A stretch of DNA of 64,000 nt from Flavobacterium sp. Lineage in GTDB: Bacteria; Bacteroidota; Bacteroidia; Flavobacteriales; Flavobacteriaceae. The position numbers were made by a program, and so were the translations under genes. This document shows, one piece after another, positions 55,312 through 64,000 of the stretch. The notes below the pieces were generated by a model. It was not told the DNA's origin. It searched no databases and saw only the letters and a program-made list of their open reading frames with translations. The stretch covers positions 124,001 to 188,000 of the forward strand of contig JAHEZJ010000002.1 of the NCBI GenBank assembly GCA_023251135.1, given 5' to 3'. The first letter of the stretch is position 1, and each line of letters opens with the position of its first letter.

Positions 55312-55662
55312 TTAGAATTTAAGTCCAGCCGCTCTTGCGCCTTCTGCTAATGATTTAATACGACCGTGGTATAAATATCCACCTCTGTCAAAAGTGATGG
55401 TATCAATCCCGGCTTTTAACGCTTTCTCTGCAACTAGTTTTCCAACAGCAGCAGCTACTTCAACGTTAGTACCTTTTCCTATTTCTTTTTCTCTTGAAGA
55501 TGCAGCTAATAAAGTAACTCCGTTTACGTCATCAATAAGTTGAGCGTAAATTTCTTTGTTGCTTCTAAATACAGATAGTCTTGGGTTAGTAGCAGTACCA
55601 CTAATCGATTTTCTAATTCTGAATCTAATTCTCTGTCTTCTATCAGATTTTGTTAATGACAT
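55312..55662 (-). CDS. rplR: Ribosomal protein L18
   Basis: The 116-residue protein has the L18 core [20 protein letters not shown] and the C-terminal [20 protein letters not shown]. It binds 5S rRNA with L5. The spacing to rpsE is 6 bases. Confidence 0.96.
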   Translation of the reverse strand: MSLTKSDRRQRIRFRIRKSISGTATNPRLSVFRSNKEIYAQLIDDVNGVTLLAASSREKEIGKGTNVEVAAAVGKLVAEKALKAGIDTITFDRGGYLYHGRIKSLAEGARAAGLKF

Positions 55663-55673
55663 AATCTTATTTT

Positions 55674-56216
55674 TTAAGCTGATTTACCTGCTTTTCTTCT
55701 TAATACTTCACCCACAAATTTAACACCTTTTCCTTTGTATGGCTCAGGCTTACGGAAACCTCTGATTTTCGCAGCTACCTGACCTAAAAGTTGTTTATCA
55801 AACGATGTTAATTTTACGATAGGGTTCTTTCCTTTTTCAGATATTGTTTCTAGAGCTACTTCTGGAGCAATTTCTAAAACAATATTGTGAGAATATCCAA
55901 GAGCTAAATCTAACTTTTGACCTTGGTTTGAAGCTCTATAACCAACTCCAACTAATTCAAGTTCTTTTGTAAAACCTTCAGCCACACCAATAATCATGTT
56001 GTTGATTAATGATCTGTACAATCCGTGTTTTGCTCTTTGGTCTTTATGATCAGACGATCTTTCAACTTGTACTTGATCGCCTTCAACTGTTACAGTTACG
56101 TCCGAAAACTCCTGAGTTAGTTGACCTTTTTTTCCTTTTACTGTAATAATACCGTCTTTAACTTCAACAGTTACACCAGCAGGGATTACAATTGGGCTTT
56201 TACCTATTCTTGACAT
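55674..56216 (-). CDS. rplF: Ribosomal protein L6
   Basis: The 180-residue protein starts [20 protein letters not shown] and has two similar domains, with the signature [16 protein letters not shown] near the C-terminus. It lies near the 50S factor-binding region. It lies between rpsH and rplR. Confidence 0.96.
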   Translation of the reverse strand: MSRIGKSPIVIPAGVTVEVKDGIITVKGKKGQLTQEFSDVTVTVEGDQVQVERSSDHKDQRAKHGLYRSLINNMIIGVAEGFTKELELVGVGYRASNQGQKLDLALGYSHNIVLEIAPEVALETISEKGKNPIVKLTSFDKQLLGQVAAKIRGFRKPEPYKGKGVKFVGEVLRRKAGKSA

Positions 56217-56234
56217 CTTATCTAGTGTTTAAAA

Positions 56235-56633
56235 TTAGTATACGTAACAAATTACTTCACCACCTACATTTAATTGTTTCGCTTGTTTTCCAGTCATAAG
56301 ACCTTTTGAAGTTGAAACAATTGCAATTCCTAATCCGTTAAGGATTCTTGGTAATTTGGCAGCACCTGCGTACTTACGTAAACCAGGTTTACTAATTCTT
56401 TGGATATCTTTAATTACAGGCTCTTTAGTATCTTTATCATACTTCAAAGCAATTTTGATTGAACCCTGAACAGAGTTGTCTTCAAATTTGTAACTTAAGA
56501 TATAACCTTGATCAAATAAGATCTTAGTTATTTCTTTTTTTAGATTAGAAGCTGGAATTTCGACAACTTTGTGGTTTGCAGCCACAGCGTTACGAACTCT
56601 AGTCAAATAATCTGCAATAGGATCTGTATACAT
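56235..56633 (-). CDS. rpsH: Ribosomal protein S8
   Basis: I start this protein at the ATG at 56631-56633 (MYTDPIADYLTRVRNAV, 132 residues), which is the family's usual N-terminus; the frame runs 12 codons further up with no similarity. It has the S8 C-terminal signature ISTSKGLMTGKQAKQLNVGGEVICYVY. S8 binds 16S rRNA helix 21 and represses the spc operon in E. coli. Its own promoter and a leader hairpin lie just upstream. Confidence 0.95.
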   Translation of the reverse strand: MYTDPIADYLTRVRNAVAANHKVVEIPASNLKKEITKILFDQGYILSYKFEDNSVQGSIKIALKYDKDTKEPVIKDIQRISKPGLRKYAGAAKLPRILNGLGIAIVSTSKGLMTGKQAKQLNVGGEVICYVY

Positions 56634-56657
56634 ATGTATTTGATTGCGATTATGGTT

Positions 56658-56681
56658 TTCGGGAGACACCCGTCTCCCGAA
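56658..56681 (-). ncRNA. Hairpin in the rpsH leader
   Basis: TTCGGGAGAC (56658-56667) and GTCTCCCGAA (56672-56681) form a perfect 10-base stem with a 4-base loop. It lies 24 bases before the rpsH ATG and inside the leader that the promoter at 56714-56744 would produce. The minus strand has A rather than T after the stem, so it is not a terminator. It may be a site for S8 or another regulator. Confidence 0.55.
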
Positions 56682-56713
56682 CCTTTAATCAATTAAAATT
56701 ATTTTTCGGTTTG

Positions 56714-56744
56714 CAAAAGTAATAACTTATTGCGAGATTACCAA
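56714..56744 (-). promoter_or_regulatory. Internal promoter upstream of rpsH
   Basis: On the minus strand TACTTTTG (56714-56721) matches the -7 consensus and TTG (56742-56744) lies 20 bases upstream, inside the last codons of rpsN. Transcription would start near 56708 and give a leader of about 75 bases containing the hairpin. Confidence 0.65.
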
Positions 56745-57007
56745 GAAGCCTTTTTTACTCCAGGGATTAATCCATTATTTGCCATCTCACGGAAAGTTAC
56801 ACGTGAAATACCAAATTGACGAATATAACCTCTTGGTCTACCTGTTAATTTACAACGGTTGTGTAAACGAACTGGTGAAGCATTTTTAGGTAATCTTTGT
56901 AAGCCTTCATAATCTCCAGCTTCTAATAAAGCTTTTCTTTTTTCAGCGTACTTAGCTACCGTTTTCTCTCTTTTCACCTCACGGGCTTTCATTGATTCTT
57001 TAGCCAT
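56738..57007 (-). CDS. rpsN: Ribosomal protein S14 (long, zinc-independent form)
   Basis: The 89-residue protein starts [20 protein letters not shown] and ends [24 protein letters not shown]. It lacks the CxxC pairs of the short zinc-binding form; only one cysteine is present. It sits between rplE and rpsH, with about 100 bases before rpsH. Confidence 0.96.
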
Positions 57008-57010
57008 GTC

Positions 57011-57562
57011 TTAATTCTTTTTAAAAGGTAAACCTAATTCAGCCAATAACGACTTTGCTTCTTTGTCTGTTTTTGCAGTAGTAACAAAAGTAATATCCAT
57101 TCCTGAAATTTTGTTTACTTTGTCAATATCAATTTCAGGGAAAATGATTTGCTCTAAAACTCCAAGATTGTAATTACCTCTTCCGTCGAAACCAGTAGCT
57201 TTGATACCACTAAAATCTCTAACGCGTGGTAAAGCAGAAGTAATAAGTCTGTCTAAAAACTCATACATTCTCTCTCCACGTAAAGTAACTTTTGCTCCAA
57301 TAGGCATCCCTTTTCTCAATTTGAAAGACGCAACGTCTTTCTTTGAAATTGTAGATACTGCTTTTTGTCCAGTGATCTTTGTTAACTCATCAACTGCATA
57401 GTCAATAAGTTTTTTATCAGATACAGCTGCACCAACTCCACGGCTCAAAACGATTTTTTCAAGTTTAGGAACTTGCATTACGTTTGTATATCCGAATTCT
57501 TCTTTAAGAGCAGAGATTACTCTACTCTTATATTCTTCTTTTAGTCTAGGTGTATATGCCAT
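57011..57562 (-). CDS. rplE: Ribosomal protein L5
   Basis: The 183-residue protein has the L5 signatures [17 protein letters not shown] and [19 protein letters not shown], with the C-terminal [19 protein letters not shown]. It binds 5S rRNA. The spacing to rplX is 2 bases. Confidence 0.96.
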   Translation of the reverse strand: MAYTPRLKEEYKSRVISALKEEFGYTNVMQVPKLEKIVLSRGVGAAVSDKKLIDYAVDELTKITGQKAVSTISKKDVASFKLRKGMPIGAKVTLRGERMYEFLDRLITSALPRVRDFSGIKATGFDGRGNYNLGVLEQIIFPEIDIDKVNKISGMDITFVTTAKTDKEAKSLLAELGLPFKKN

Positions 57563-57564
57563 TA

Positions 57565-57879
57565 CTATAGTACTTGATTAGATTTTTTTGAAAATCTTAC
57601 TTTCTTATCTCCTTCTACTCTAATACCAACTCTAGTTGTTTCCTTAGTTTTAGGATCAATTAGTGAAATGTTAGATATTTGTATAGAAGCTTCCTTCTTA
57701 ACGATACCACCTTGAGGGTTTTTAGCACTTGGTTTTGTATGTTTCGAAACCATGTTTACACCTTCAACTATCGCTTTATTTTTCTCACGGTAAACACGTA
57801 AAACTTTACCTTCTGCACCTTTATGGTCTCCAGCAATAACTCTTACGATATCTCCTGATTTTATTTTTAGCTTTATCAT
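57565..57879 (-). CDS. rplX: Ribosomal protein L24
   Basis: The 104-residue protein opens with a KOW motif ([25 protein letters not shown]) and [18 protein letters not shown] later. It starts early 50S assembly. It lies between rplN and rplE. Confidence 0.95.
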   Translation of the reverse strand: MIKLKIKSGDIVRVIAGDHKGAEGKVLRVYREKNKAIVEGVNMVSKHTKPSAKNPQGGIVKKEASIQISNISLIDPKTKETTRVGIRVEGDKKVRFSKKSNQVL

Positions 57880-57890
57880 CTTAAAACGAA

Positions 57891-58259
57891 TTAAAGCACT
57901 TCTGGTGCTAATGATACAATTTTCATGAATTGTTTTTCACGAAGTTCTCTTGCTACCGGACCAAAAACACGTGTTCCTCTCATTTCCCCTGCAGCGTTCA
58001 AAAGAACACAAGCATTATCATCGAAACGGATATAAGAACCATCAGCTCTTCTCACTTCTTTTTTGGTACGTACAACAACTGCAGTTGAAACAGCTCCTTT
58101 TTTAACGTTACCGTTAGGAGTTGCATCTTTAATAGATACTACAATCTTGTCACCAACAGAGGCATACCTTCTTTTGGTACCTCCTAAAACACGGATAGTT
58201 AAAACTTCTTTTGCTCCCGTGTTATCTGCTACTTTTAGTCTTGATTCCTGTTGTACCAT
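57891..58259 (-). CDS. rplN: Ribosomal protein L14
   Basis: The 122-residue protein begins [19 protein letters not shown] and has [20 protein letters not shown] near its end, both typical of L14. It bridges to 16S rRNA helix 14. It lies 2 bases from rpsQ. Confidence 0.96.
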
Positions 58260-58261
58260 AA

Positions 58262-58522
58262 TTATTTAGCTCTTTCTAAGATTTCAACTAATCTCCAACA
58301 TTTTGTTTTACTTAAAGGACGCGTTTCGCTAATTCTTACAGTATCTCCAATGTTACAGTCGTTTGTTTCGTCGTGTGCAACGTATTTCTTTGTTTTCAAC
58401 ACGAACTTACCGTATAATGGGTGTTTTACTTTTCTTACTTCAGCAATAACAATAGACTTATCCATTTTATTTGAAGTAACAACACCTATTCTTTCTTTTC
58501 TTAAATTTCTTTTTTCTTCCAT
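58262..58522 (-). CDS. rpsQ: Ribosomal protein S17
   Basis: The 86-residue OB-fold protein has [20 protein letters not shown] and [20 protein letters not shown], the S17 signature. It is a primary 16S rRNA-binding protein. It lies between rpmC and rplN. Confidence 0.96.
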   Translation of the reverse strand: MEEKRNLRKERIGVVTSNKMDKSIVIAEVRKVKHPLYGKFVLKTKKYVAHDETNDCNIGDTVRISETRPLSKTKCWRLVEILERAK

Positions 58523-58539
58523 CTTTCAGCAGAATACAA

Positions 58540-58731
58540 TTATTGTAACTCTCTTTTAGTTAACTCTGTAGCCAATCTTGCAACTGTTCTTCTTACACTT
58601 CTAATTTGAAGTGGGTTCTCAATTGGAGAAATAGCGTGAGCCATTTTTAGGTCAGCATATATTTTCTTAGTTTGACTAAGTTTTTCTTGCAACTCCGCTG
58701 CAGAAAGATCTTTTATTTCTGATTGTTTCAT
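58540..58731 (-). CDS. rpmC: Ribosomal protein L29
   Basis: The 63-residue helical protein begins MKQSEIKDLSAAELQEKL and has PLQIRSVRRTVARLATELTKR. It lies near the peptide exit tunnel. It sits between rplP and rpsQ. Confidence 0.95.
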   Translation of the reverse strand: MKQSEIKDLSAAELQEKLSQTKKIYADLKMAHAISPIENPLQIRSVRRTVARLATELTKRELQ

Positions 58732-58744
58732 AATATAAATTTAA

Positions 58745-59170
58745 TTATGCTTCGAAATCTCTAGCAACGACGAATTTAGTTTTTACTGGAAGCTTTTGAG
58801 CTGCAAGACGTAACGCCTCTTTTGCAACTGATAAAGGAACTCCTCCAACTTCAAACATAATTCTTCCGGGTTTAACAACGGCAGCCCAATATTCAACGGC
58901 ACCTTTACCTTTACCCATACGTACCTCAAGAGGCTTCTTAGTAATTGGTTTGTCTGGAAATATTTTGATCCATAATTGTCCTTCTCTCTTCATGAAACGA
59001 GTTGCAGCGATACGCGCAGCTTCGATTTGACGAGAGGTTAAGAACATTCCATCTTCATGTACAGATTTAATACCAAACATTCCATTAGAAAGTTCATGCC
59101 CTCTTTGAGAGTTACCTTTCATTTTACCTTTTTGTACCTTACGGTATTTTGTTCTTTTAGGCTGTAACAT
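58745..59170 (-). CDS. rplP: Ribosomal protein L16
   Basis: The 141-residue protein begins [20 protein letters not shown] and includes [18 protein letters not shown] and [19 protein letters not shown]. It supports tRNA binding at the peptidyl transferase centre. It lies between rpsC and rpmC. Confidence 0.96.
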   Translation of the reverse strand: MLQPKRTKYRKVQKGKMKGNSQRGHELSNGMFGIKSVHEDGMFLTSRQIEAARIAATRFMKREGQLWIKIFPDKPITKKPLEVRMGKGKGAVEYWAAVVKPGRIMFEVGGVPLSVAKEALRLAAQKLPVKTKFVVARDFEA

Positions 59171-59189
59171 TTTTCTTTAGTTTAAAAAT

Positions 59190-59948
59190 TTACTTTCTTT
59201 TACGAGCGTCTGGTTTTCCACCTTTATTAAAGTTAGATTTACCTCTAGGGGCATCTCCACCTTTACCACCACCAGTTCCAGATTGTTTTTTATCCATTCC
59301 TGCAAGCGGAGAAAGATCTCTCTTTCCATAAACTTCACCTTTCATGATCCATACTTTGATACCCATTCTACCGTAAGTAGTGTGAGCTTCAGCCAAAGCA
59401 TAATCAATATCAGCTCTGAAAGTTGATAGAGGAATTCTACCTTCTTTGAAACCTTCTGAACGCGCCATCTCAGCACCATTCAAACGACCAGAAATCAAAA
59501 CTTTGATACCTTCAGCGTTCATACGCATAGAAGCAGCAATAGCCATTTTGATTGCACGTCTGTAAGAAATACGGCTTTCGATTTGACGAGCGATGCTTGT
59601 CGCCACAAGATAAGCATCTAACTCAGGTCTTTTAATTTCAAAGATGTTGATTTGAACCTCTTTGTCAGTAACTTTCTTAAGTTCTTCTTTCAACTTGTCT
59701 ACCTCTTGTCCACCTTTTCCGATAATGATACCAGGTCTAGCAGTAGTGATAGTAACGGTTACAAGTTTCAAAGTTCTCTCGATGATTACTTTTGATACAC
59801 TAGCTTTTGATAAACGAGCGTGGATATACTTTCTGATTTTGTGATCTTCGGCTAATTTATCACCGTAATCATTTCCACCATACCAGTTTGAGTCCCACCC
59901 TCTGATGATACCAAGTCTATTTCCAATTGGATTTGTCTTTTGTCCCAT
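59190..59948 (-). CDS. rpsC: Ribosomal protein S3
   Basis: The 252-residue protein begins [20 protein letters not shown], has a KH domain ([22 protein letters not shown]) and the S3 C-terminal domain ([21 protein letters not shown]). A glycine- and lysine-rich tail after residue 220 is longer than in E. coli. It lines the mRNA entry channel. Confidence 0.96.
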
Positions 59949-59953
59949 GCTGC

Positions 59954-60367
59954 TTAAGAATTGCTTTGTGTGTTATTGATAGCTCCAAGCACGATTGTTA
60001 CGTGATTAGAACGTTTTCTTATTCTGTGTGCACGACCTTGTGGAGCTGGACGAAGTCTTTTCAACATCATTCCACCATCTACTCTGATCTCTTTAACAAA
60101 TAATCCAGCCTCTTCTAAATTACCTTCACTATTTTTTTGCTCCCAGTTGTTGATTGCAGATAATAATAGTTTTTCTAGTTTTCTTGAAGCTTCTTTAGAA
60201 CTGAATCTTAAGATGTTAAGTGCTCTTTCTACCTTCTGACCTCTTACCAAGTCCGCTACTAAGCGCATTTTTCTAGGTGAAGTAGGGCAGTTATTCAATT
60301 TTGCGAAAGCAATAGACTTATTAGCCTCTTTTCTCGCATCTGCTGTTTCTCTTTTACGAACTCCCAT
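59954..60367 (-). CDS. rplV: Ribosomal protein L22
   Basis: The 137-residue protein has [27 protein letters not shown] and the C-terminal loop region [24 protein letters not shown], which reaches the exit tunnel. The N-terminus is extended by about 20 residues compared with E. coli. It lies between rpsS and rpsC. Confidence 0.95.
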
Positions 60368-60373
60368 TGCTTC

Positions 60374-60652
60374 TTATTTTTTACCTTTATTTTTTGCTCC
60401 AGCATGACCTCTAAAAGATCTAGTTGGTGAAAACTCTCCTAATTTGTGACCTACCATGTTTTCTGTTACGTAAACTGGTACAAATTGACGACCGTTATGA
60501 ACTGCGATTGTTTGTCCAACAAAGTCTGGAGTAATCATGGAAGCTCTAGACCAAGTCTTTACTACTCCATTTTTTCCGCTTTCAATGTTTTCTTGAACTT
60601 TCTTGTCTAACTTATAATGAACGAAAGGTCCTTTTTTTAATGAACGTGCCAT
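60374..60652 (-). CDS. rpsS: Ribosomal protein S19
   Basis: The 92-residue protein begins [20 protein letters not shown] and has [24 protein letters not shown], the S19 signature. It pairs with S13 in the 30S head. It lies 6 bases from both neighbours. Confidence 0.96.
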   Translation of the reverse strand: MARSLKKGPFVHYKLDKKVQENIESGKNGVVKTWSRASMITPDFVGQTIAVHNGRQFVPVYVTENMVGHKLGEFSPTRSFRGHAGAKNKGKK

Positions 60653-60658
60653 ATCTTA

Positions 60659-61483
60659 TTATTTCTTTCTACGTTCTACGATATACTTGTTACTCGGGTT
60701 TTTCTTAGAACGAGTTCTATAACCTTTTGCTGGTATTCCATTTCTTGAACGTGGATGTCCACCAGAAGAACGTCCTTCTCCACCACCCATTGGGTGATCA
60801 ACAGGGTTCATTGCAACAGGTCTTGTTCTAGGTCTTCTTCCTAACCATCTTGTTCTACCAGCTTTTCCTGATACAACTAATTGGTGGTCTGAATTAGAAA
60901 CAGCTCCAATTGTAGCCGAACAAGTTAACAAGATCAATCTTGTTTCACCAGATGGCATTTTAATTGTAGCATATTTTCCATCTCTTGCCATTAACTGAGC
61001 AAATGTTCCAGCTGAACGAGCGATTACCGCACCTTGACCTGGACGTAACTCAATACAAGAGATTACAGTTCCTAAAGGAATTCTGCTTAAAGGCAATGTA
61101 TTACCAATTTCAGGTTGAGATTCTGGACCAGAAACTAATTTCTGACCAACTTTCAATCCGTTTTGAGCAATAATATAAGTTTTCTCACCATCAGCATAAG
61201 CTAATAAAGCGATAAATGCAGTACGATTTGGATCGTATTCGATTGATTTCACAGTAGCCGGAATTCCGTCTTTAGTTCTTTTGAAATCAATAATACGATA
61301 TCTCTGCTTGTGACCACCACCCGTATAACGCATGGTCATCTTTCCTTGACTATTTCTACCTCCAGAGTTTTTTATCGGCGCTATCAAAGAGCGTTCCGGC
61401 TTATCAGTTGTAATGGCGTCATAACCATTCACAACTCTAAATCGCTGACCTGGGGTAATAGGTTTTAATTTTCTTACTGACAT
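60659..61483 (-). CDS. rplB: Ribosomal protein L2
   Basis: The 274-residue protein has [19 protein letters not shown] and the C-terminal [21 protein letters not shown], the L2 signature with the histidine near the peptidyl transferase centre. It lies between rplW and rpsS. Confidence 0.97.
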   Translation of the reverse strand: MSVRKLKPITPGQRFRVVNGYDAITTDKPERSLIAPIKNSGGRNSQGKMTMRYTGGGHKQRYRIIDFKRTKDGIPATVKSIEYDPNRTAFIALLAYADGEKTYIIAQNGLKVGQKLVSGPESQPEIGNTLPLSRIPLGTVISCIELRPGQGAVIARSAGTFAQLMARDGKYATIKMPSGETRLILLTCSATIGAVSNSDHQLVVSGKAGRTRWLGRRPRTRPVAMNPVDHPMGGGEGRSSGGHPRSRNGIPAKGYRTRSKKNPSNKYIVERRKK

Positions 61484-61492
61484 TTTTCTATC

Positions 61493-61783
61493 TTAGATAT
61501 TGTTGTAAAAATCAATTGTTTCTCCTTCTTGTACTTGTACAATTGCTTTTTTAATTGCATTTGTCTTTCCACTGATTAAACCACTTTTAGTGTATTTTGT
61601 AGTTCTATCCGGTCTTACGTTCATCGTGTTAACTGAAACGATAGTTACTCCATAAGCAGCTTCAACAGCTTTCTTAATTTGAACTTTGTTTGCTTTTTTA
61701 TCAACAACGAATCCGAAGCGGTTTAAAACTTCACTTTCTTTGGTTACTTTTTCCGTTACTATAGGTCTAATTATGATACTCAT
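61493..61783 (-). CDS. rplW: Ribosomal protein L23
   Basis: The 96-residue protein begins MSIIIRPIVTEKVTKESEV and has KKAVEAAYGVTIVSVNTMNVRPDRTTKY-like sequence. It lies at the exit tunnel and docks trigger factor and SRP. It sits between rplD and rplB. Confidence 0.95.
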   Translation of the reverse strand: MSIIIRPIVTEKVTKESEVLNRFGFVVDKKANKVQIKKAVEAAYGVTIVSVNTMNVRPDRTTKYTKSGLISGKTNAIKKAIVQVQEGETIDFYNNI

Positions 61784-61790
61784 ATTCCTA

Positions 61791-62420
61791 TTATTTACTT
61801 AAATTTTCTTCAATTAACTCCAAAGAACCTTCTAAAAGCACTAAATTGTTAGTGTTTAAAATAGCGTAAGTGCTTAATTCTGAGCTAGTTACGACATTAG
61901 AAGCCTTTAAATTGCGTGACGACAAATATACATTTTTATTCGACTCACCCAACACAAATAAGGATTTTTTATTCTCTAACCCTAAAGCTTTCAAAACGTT
62001 AATGAAATTTTTAGTGTTTGGCGCTTCAAAATTAAAGTCTTCAAGAACGATGATATTCGACTCTTTTGCTTTGATTGAGAAAGCTGATTTTCTTGCCAAT
62101 CTTTTCAAGCTTTTATTCAATTTGAATGAATAACTTCTTGGTCTTGGTCCGAAAATTGTTCCACCACCTTTAAACAATGGATTTTTGATACTTCCCGCAC
62201 GAGCTGTACCAGTTCCTTTTTGTTTTTTAATCTTACGTGTACTTCCTGTCACTTCAGCTCTTTCTTTAGCTTTGTGAGTACCTTGTCTTTGATTAGCAAG
62301 ATATTGCTTAACATCAAGGTATACAGCGTGATTGTTTGGTTCAATTGCGAATACTGAATCAGAAAGTTGAACTTTTCTTCCAGTATCTTTTCCGTTGAAA
62401 TCTAATACTTTTACTTCCAT
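61791..62420 (-). CDS. rplD: Ribosomal protein L4
   Basis: The 209-residue protein begins [19 protein letters not shown] and has [20 protein letters not shown] and [19 protein letters not shown], the L4 signature. In E. coli L4 represses the S10 operon; whether it does so here is unknown. Its start shares one base with the rplC stop. Confidence 0.96.
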   Translation of the reverse strand: MEVKVLDFNGKDTGRKVQLSDSVFAIEPNNHAVYLDVKQYLANQRQGTHKAKERAEVTGSTRKIKKQKGTGTARAGSIKNPLFKGGGTIFGPRPRSYSFKLNKSLKRLARKSAFSIKAKESNIIVLEDFNFEAPNTKNFINVLKALGLENKKSLFVLGESNKNVYLSSRNLKASNVVTSSELSTYAILNTNNLVLLEGSLELIEENLSK

Positions 62421-63037
62421 TACTTCTGAATGATTACATAAGAGTTTTTATGTCCAGGAACACATCCTTTAATAACAAGTAGATTCTTTTCAGCTACTAC
62501 TTTTAAAACTCTAAGGTTTTGAACTTTTACATTGTCTCCTCCCATTCTTCCAGCCATACGCATTCCTTTGAATACTCTAGATGGATAAGAAGATGCTCCT
62601 ACAGAACCTGGCGCTCTTAAACGGTTGTGTTGACCGTGAGTTGCTTGTCCAACACCACCAAATCCGTGACGTTTAACAACCCCTTGAAAACCTTTACCTT
62701 TAGATACACCTTGTACATCTACAAATTCTCCTTCAGCAAAAATAGAAACATCAATAAGATCTCCTAATTTTTGTTCAGTTGCAAAATCTTGAAATTCAAC
62801 GACTTTTTTCTTAGCAACAGTTCCAGCTTTTTTAAAGTGACCTACAGCCGCTTTAGTGGAATGTTTCTCGTTTTTGTCATCGAAACCAAGTTGCAACGCT
62901 TCGTACCCGTCAACACCTTTGGTTCTGACTTGGGTAACAACACACGGCCCAGCCTCGATTACTGTACAAGGAATGTTTTTCCCGTTTTCGTCGAAAATAC
63001 TAGTCATGCCGATTTTTTTACCAATTAACCCAGACAT
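62420..63037 (-). CDS. rplC: Ribosomal protein L3
   Basis: The 205-residue protein begins [20 protein letters not shown] and has [30 protein letters not shown], typical of L3. It is the first gene of its transcript: a promoter lies at 63107-63137 and rpsJ is separated by a terminator. Confidence 0.96.
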   Translation of the reverse strand: MSGLIGKKIGMTSIFDENGKNIPCTVIEAGPCVVTQVRTKGVDGYEALQLGFDDKNEKHSTKAAVGHFKKAGTVAKKKVVEFQDFATEQKLGDLIDVSIFAEGEFVDVQGVSKGKGFQGVVKRHGFGGVGQATHGQHNRLRAPGSVGASSYPSRVFKGMRMAGRMGGDNVKVQNLRVLKVVAEKNLLVIKGCVPGHKNSYVIIQK

Positions 63038-63106
63038 AAATATTAATTATTAATTACTAAAATTCCCTTCAATTTGAAAATAACAGAAATTTCCAAACAG
63101 GGAGTG

Positions 63107-63137
63107 CAAAAGTAGATATTAAAATTGAATATACCAA
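63107..63137 (-). promoter_or_regulatory. Promoter of the rplC ribosomal unit
   Basis: On the minus strand TACTTTTG (63107-63114) matches the -7 consensus and TTG (63135-63137) the -33 element with exactly 20 bases between. Transcription would start near 63101 and give a leader of about 64 bases before rplC. Confidence 0.7.
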
Positions 63138-63393
63138 ACAGTTAGAAAAATTAAATCGCTCATAATCAAAATCCAAGCTCCAAAATAACAGCCGGCTCAA
63201 CTTTTCCGATCTCAAAATTTGAAGCATTTTTTTTAATCTTTACACAATTTACACTTAACAATTACATAATAAAACAGAAATAAAAAACTTTCGCACCCCC
63301 TTAAAACAAAGGACTTTACATCAACTTACCCGCCCCTTAAAATCATCGAATATTAAAAAAATACCCGACTCAAAATCTCCTCCCAAAAACAAA
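63138..63393. other. Intergenic stretch upstream of the rplC promoter
   Basis: These 256 bases lie between the rpsJ terminator and the rplC promoter. The stretch is AT-rich and I see no open frame, tRNA-like fold or repeat in it. Confidence 0.5.
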
Positions 63394-63423
63394 AAAAAGC
63401 GAGACATTTCTGTCTCGCTTTTT
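63394..63423 (-). terminator. Terminator of the fusA-rpsJ transcript
   Basis: AAAAAGCGAGACA (63394-63406) and TGTCTCGCTTTTT (63411-63423) form a perfect 13-base stem with a 4-base loop. On the minus strand a run of T follows. It lies 22 bases past the rpsJ stop. Confidence 0.92.
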
Positions 63424-63444
63424 ATATAAAAAAATATAAAAAAA

Positions 63445-63750
63445 TTATACTTTTATCTCTACTTCAACTCCACTTGGCAATTCAAGTTTCATTAATGCAT
63501 CAATAGTTTTAGATGAAGATGAATAAATATCAATCAATCTCTTGTATGACATTACTTCAAATTGCTCTCTCGCTTTTTTGTTAACGTGCGGAGAACGCAA
63601 TACAGTGAAAAGTTTTTTGTGAGTTGGTAACGGAATTGGACCTGTTACAACTGCTCCAGTAGTTTTTACTGTTTTTACGATCTTTTCAGCAGATTTATCT
63701 ACCAACATGTGATCGTAAGATTTTAGTTTTATTCTGATTTTTTGACTCAT
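63445..63750 (-). CDS. rpsJ: Ribosomal protein S10
   Basis: The 101-residue protein begins [20 protein letters not shown] and has [29 protein letters not shown]. It also acts as NusE in antitermination complexes. Here it follows fusA by 11 bases and ends that transcript, unlike E. coli where it begins the S10 operon. Confidence 0.96.
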
Positions 63751-63761
63751 TTTCTTAAGAA

Positions 63762-64000
63762 TTAAGCGTTACCTTTTGCTTTTTTAATTACAGCTTCTGA
63801 AATATTAGAAGGTGTTTCTGCATAGTGAGAAAACTCCATTGTTGAAGTTGCTCTACCAGATGATAATGTTCTTAATGTTGTTACATAACCAAACATTTCT
63901 GATAAAGGCACATCAGCTTTAATAGTTTTAGCACCGTTTCTGTCACCCATGTCATTCACCTGACCTCTACGACGGTTGATATCACCAACGATATCTCCCA
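63762..64000 (-). CDS. fusA: Elongation factor G, C-terminal end only
   Basis: The last 78 or so residues of EF-G are present, running off the right edge; the reading frame is open to position 64000. Landmarks are [36 protein letters not shown] and the C-terminal [12 protein letters not shown], which form domains IV-V of EF-G. It drives translocation on the ribosome. The start lies outside the window. Confidence 0.94.
   Translation of the reverse strand, partial: GDIVGDINRRRGQVNDMGDRNGAKTIKADVPLSEMFGYVTTLRTLSSGRATSTMEFSHYAETPSNISEAVIKKAKGNA

Overview
The window comes from a low-GC member of the Bacteroidota, most likely a Flavobacterium or close relative. The evidence is: promoters of the TTG-20N-TAnnTTTG type, almost no Shine-Dalgarno sequences, a UpxY/NusG-like regulator inside a capsule or O-antigen locus, a CtlX citrulline hydrolase, zinc-free forms of L36 and S14, and rpsJ linked to fusA. 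The genus is inferred from protein character and layout; no search was run. Nearly everything is on the minus strand. The one clear exception is a MarC-type gene at 42512-43141.

Region A (1 to 41215) is a surface polysaccharide locus read from high to low coordinates. It begins with an export pair, an outer-membrane lipoprotein (Wza type, 40421) and a tyrosine autokinase (Wzc type, 37964). A UDP-HexNAc 4-epimerase, a UDP-glucose 6-dehydrogenase and a UpxY-like antiterminator follow. A terminator-like hairpin (34930-34975) and a strong promoter (34803-34833) then start a second transcription unit of about 34 kb with tightly packed genes. It holds nucleotide-sugar genes (6-dehydrogenase, ManC-like, RmlB), a second export pair (837-residue multi-SLBB OPX protein and a kinase-less Wzz/GumC protein), and WbpA/WbpB/WbpD/WbpE-type enzymes for a 2,3-diacetamido hexuronic acid, with an L-2-hydroxyglutarate oxidase beside them. 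A complete legionaminic-acid-type pathway follows, then an amidotransferase trio (HisF-like, HisH-like, PtmG/WbpG-like). After a gene-poor gap come an acetyltransferase, a Wzx flippase, an unassigned GT-B transferase, a second amidotransferase trio, glycosyltransferases, a Wzy-like polymerase, a sugar reductase, a WbpL/WecA-type initiating transferase and a cupin epimerase cut by the window edge. The predicted product is a Wzx/Wzy-dependent polysaccharide with a nonulosonic acid and a diacetamido uronic acid, one or both amidinated.

Region B (41286 to 49152) is core genome: recR, a CoA-binding protein, a MarC membrane protein, two guanidino-modifying hydrolases (CtlX and a DDAH-like protein), citrate synthase, enolase and carA.

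Region C (49404 to 64000) is the ribosomal protein cluster in order rplQ, rpoA, rpsD, rpsK, rpsM, rpmJ, infA, secY, rplO through rplC, then rpsJ and the 3' end of fusA. It has several hairpins that may be ribosomal-protein leaders, an internal promoter before rpsH, and a terminator and new promoter separating rpsJ from rplC.

The most notable points are the two independently arranged amidotransferase trios, whose HisF paralogues have each lost a different catalytic aspartate, and the L-2-hydroxyglutarate oxidase that could close a cofactor cycle with the WbpB/WbpE pair.
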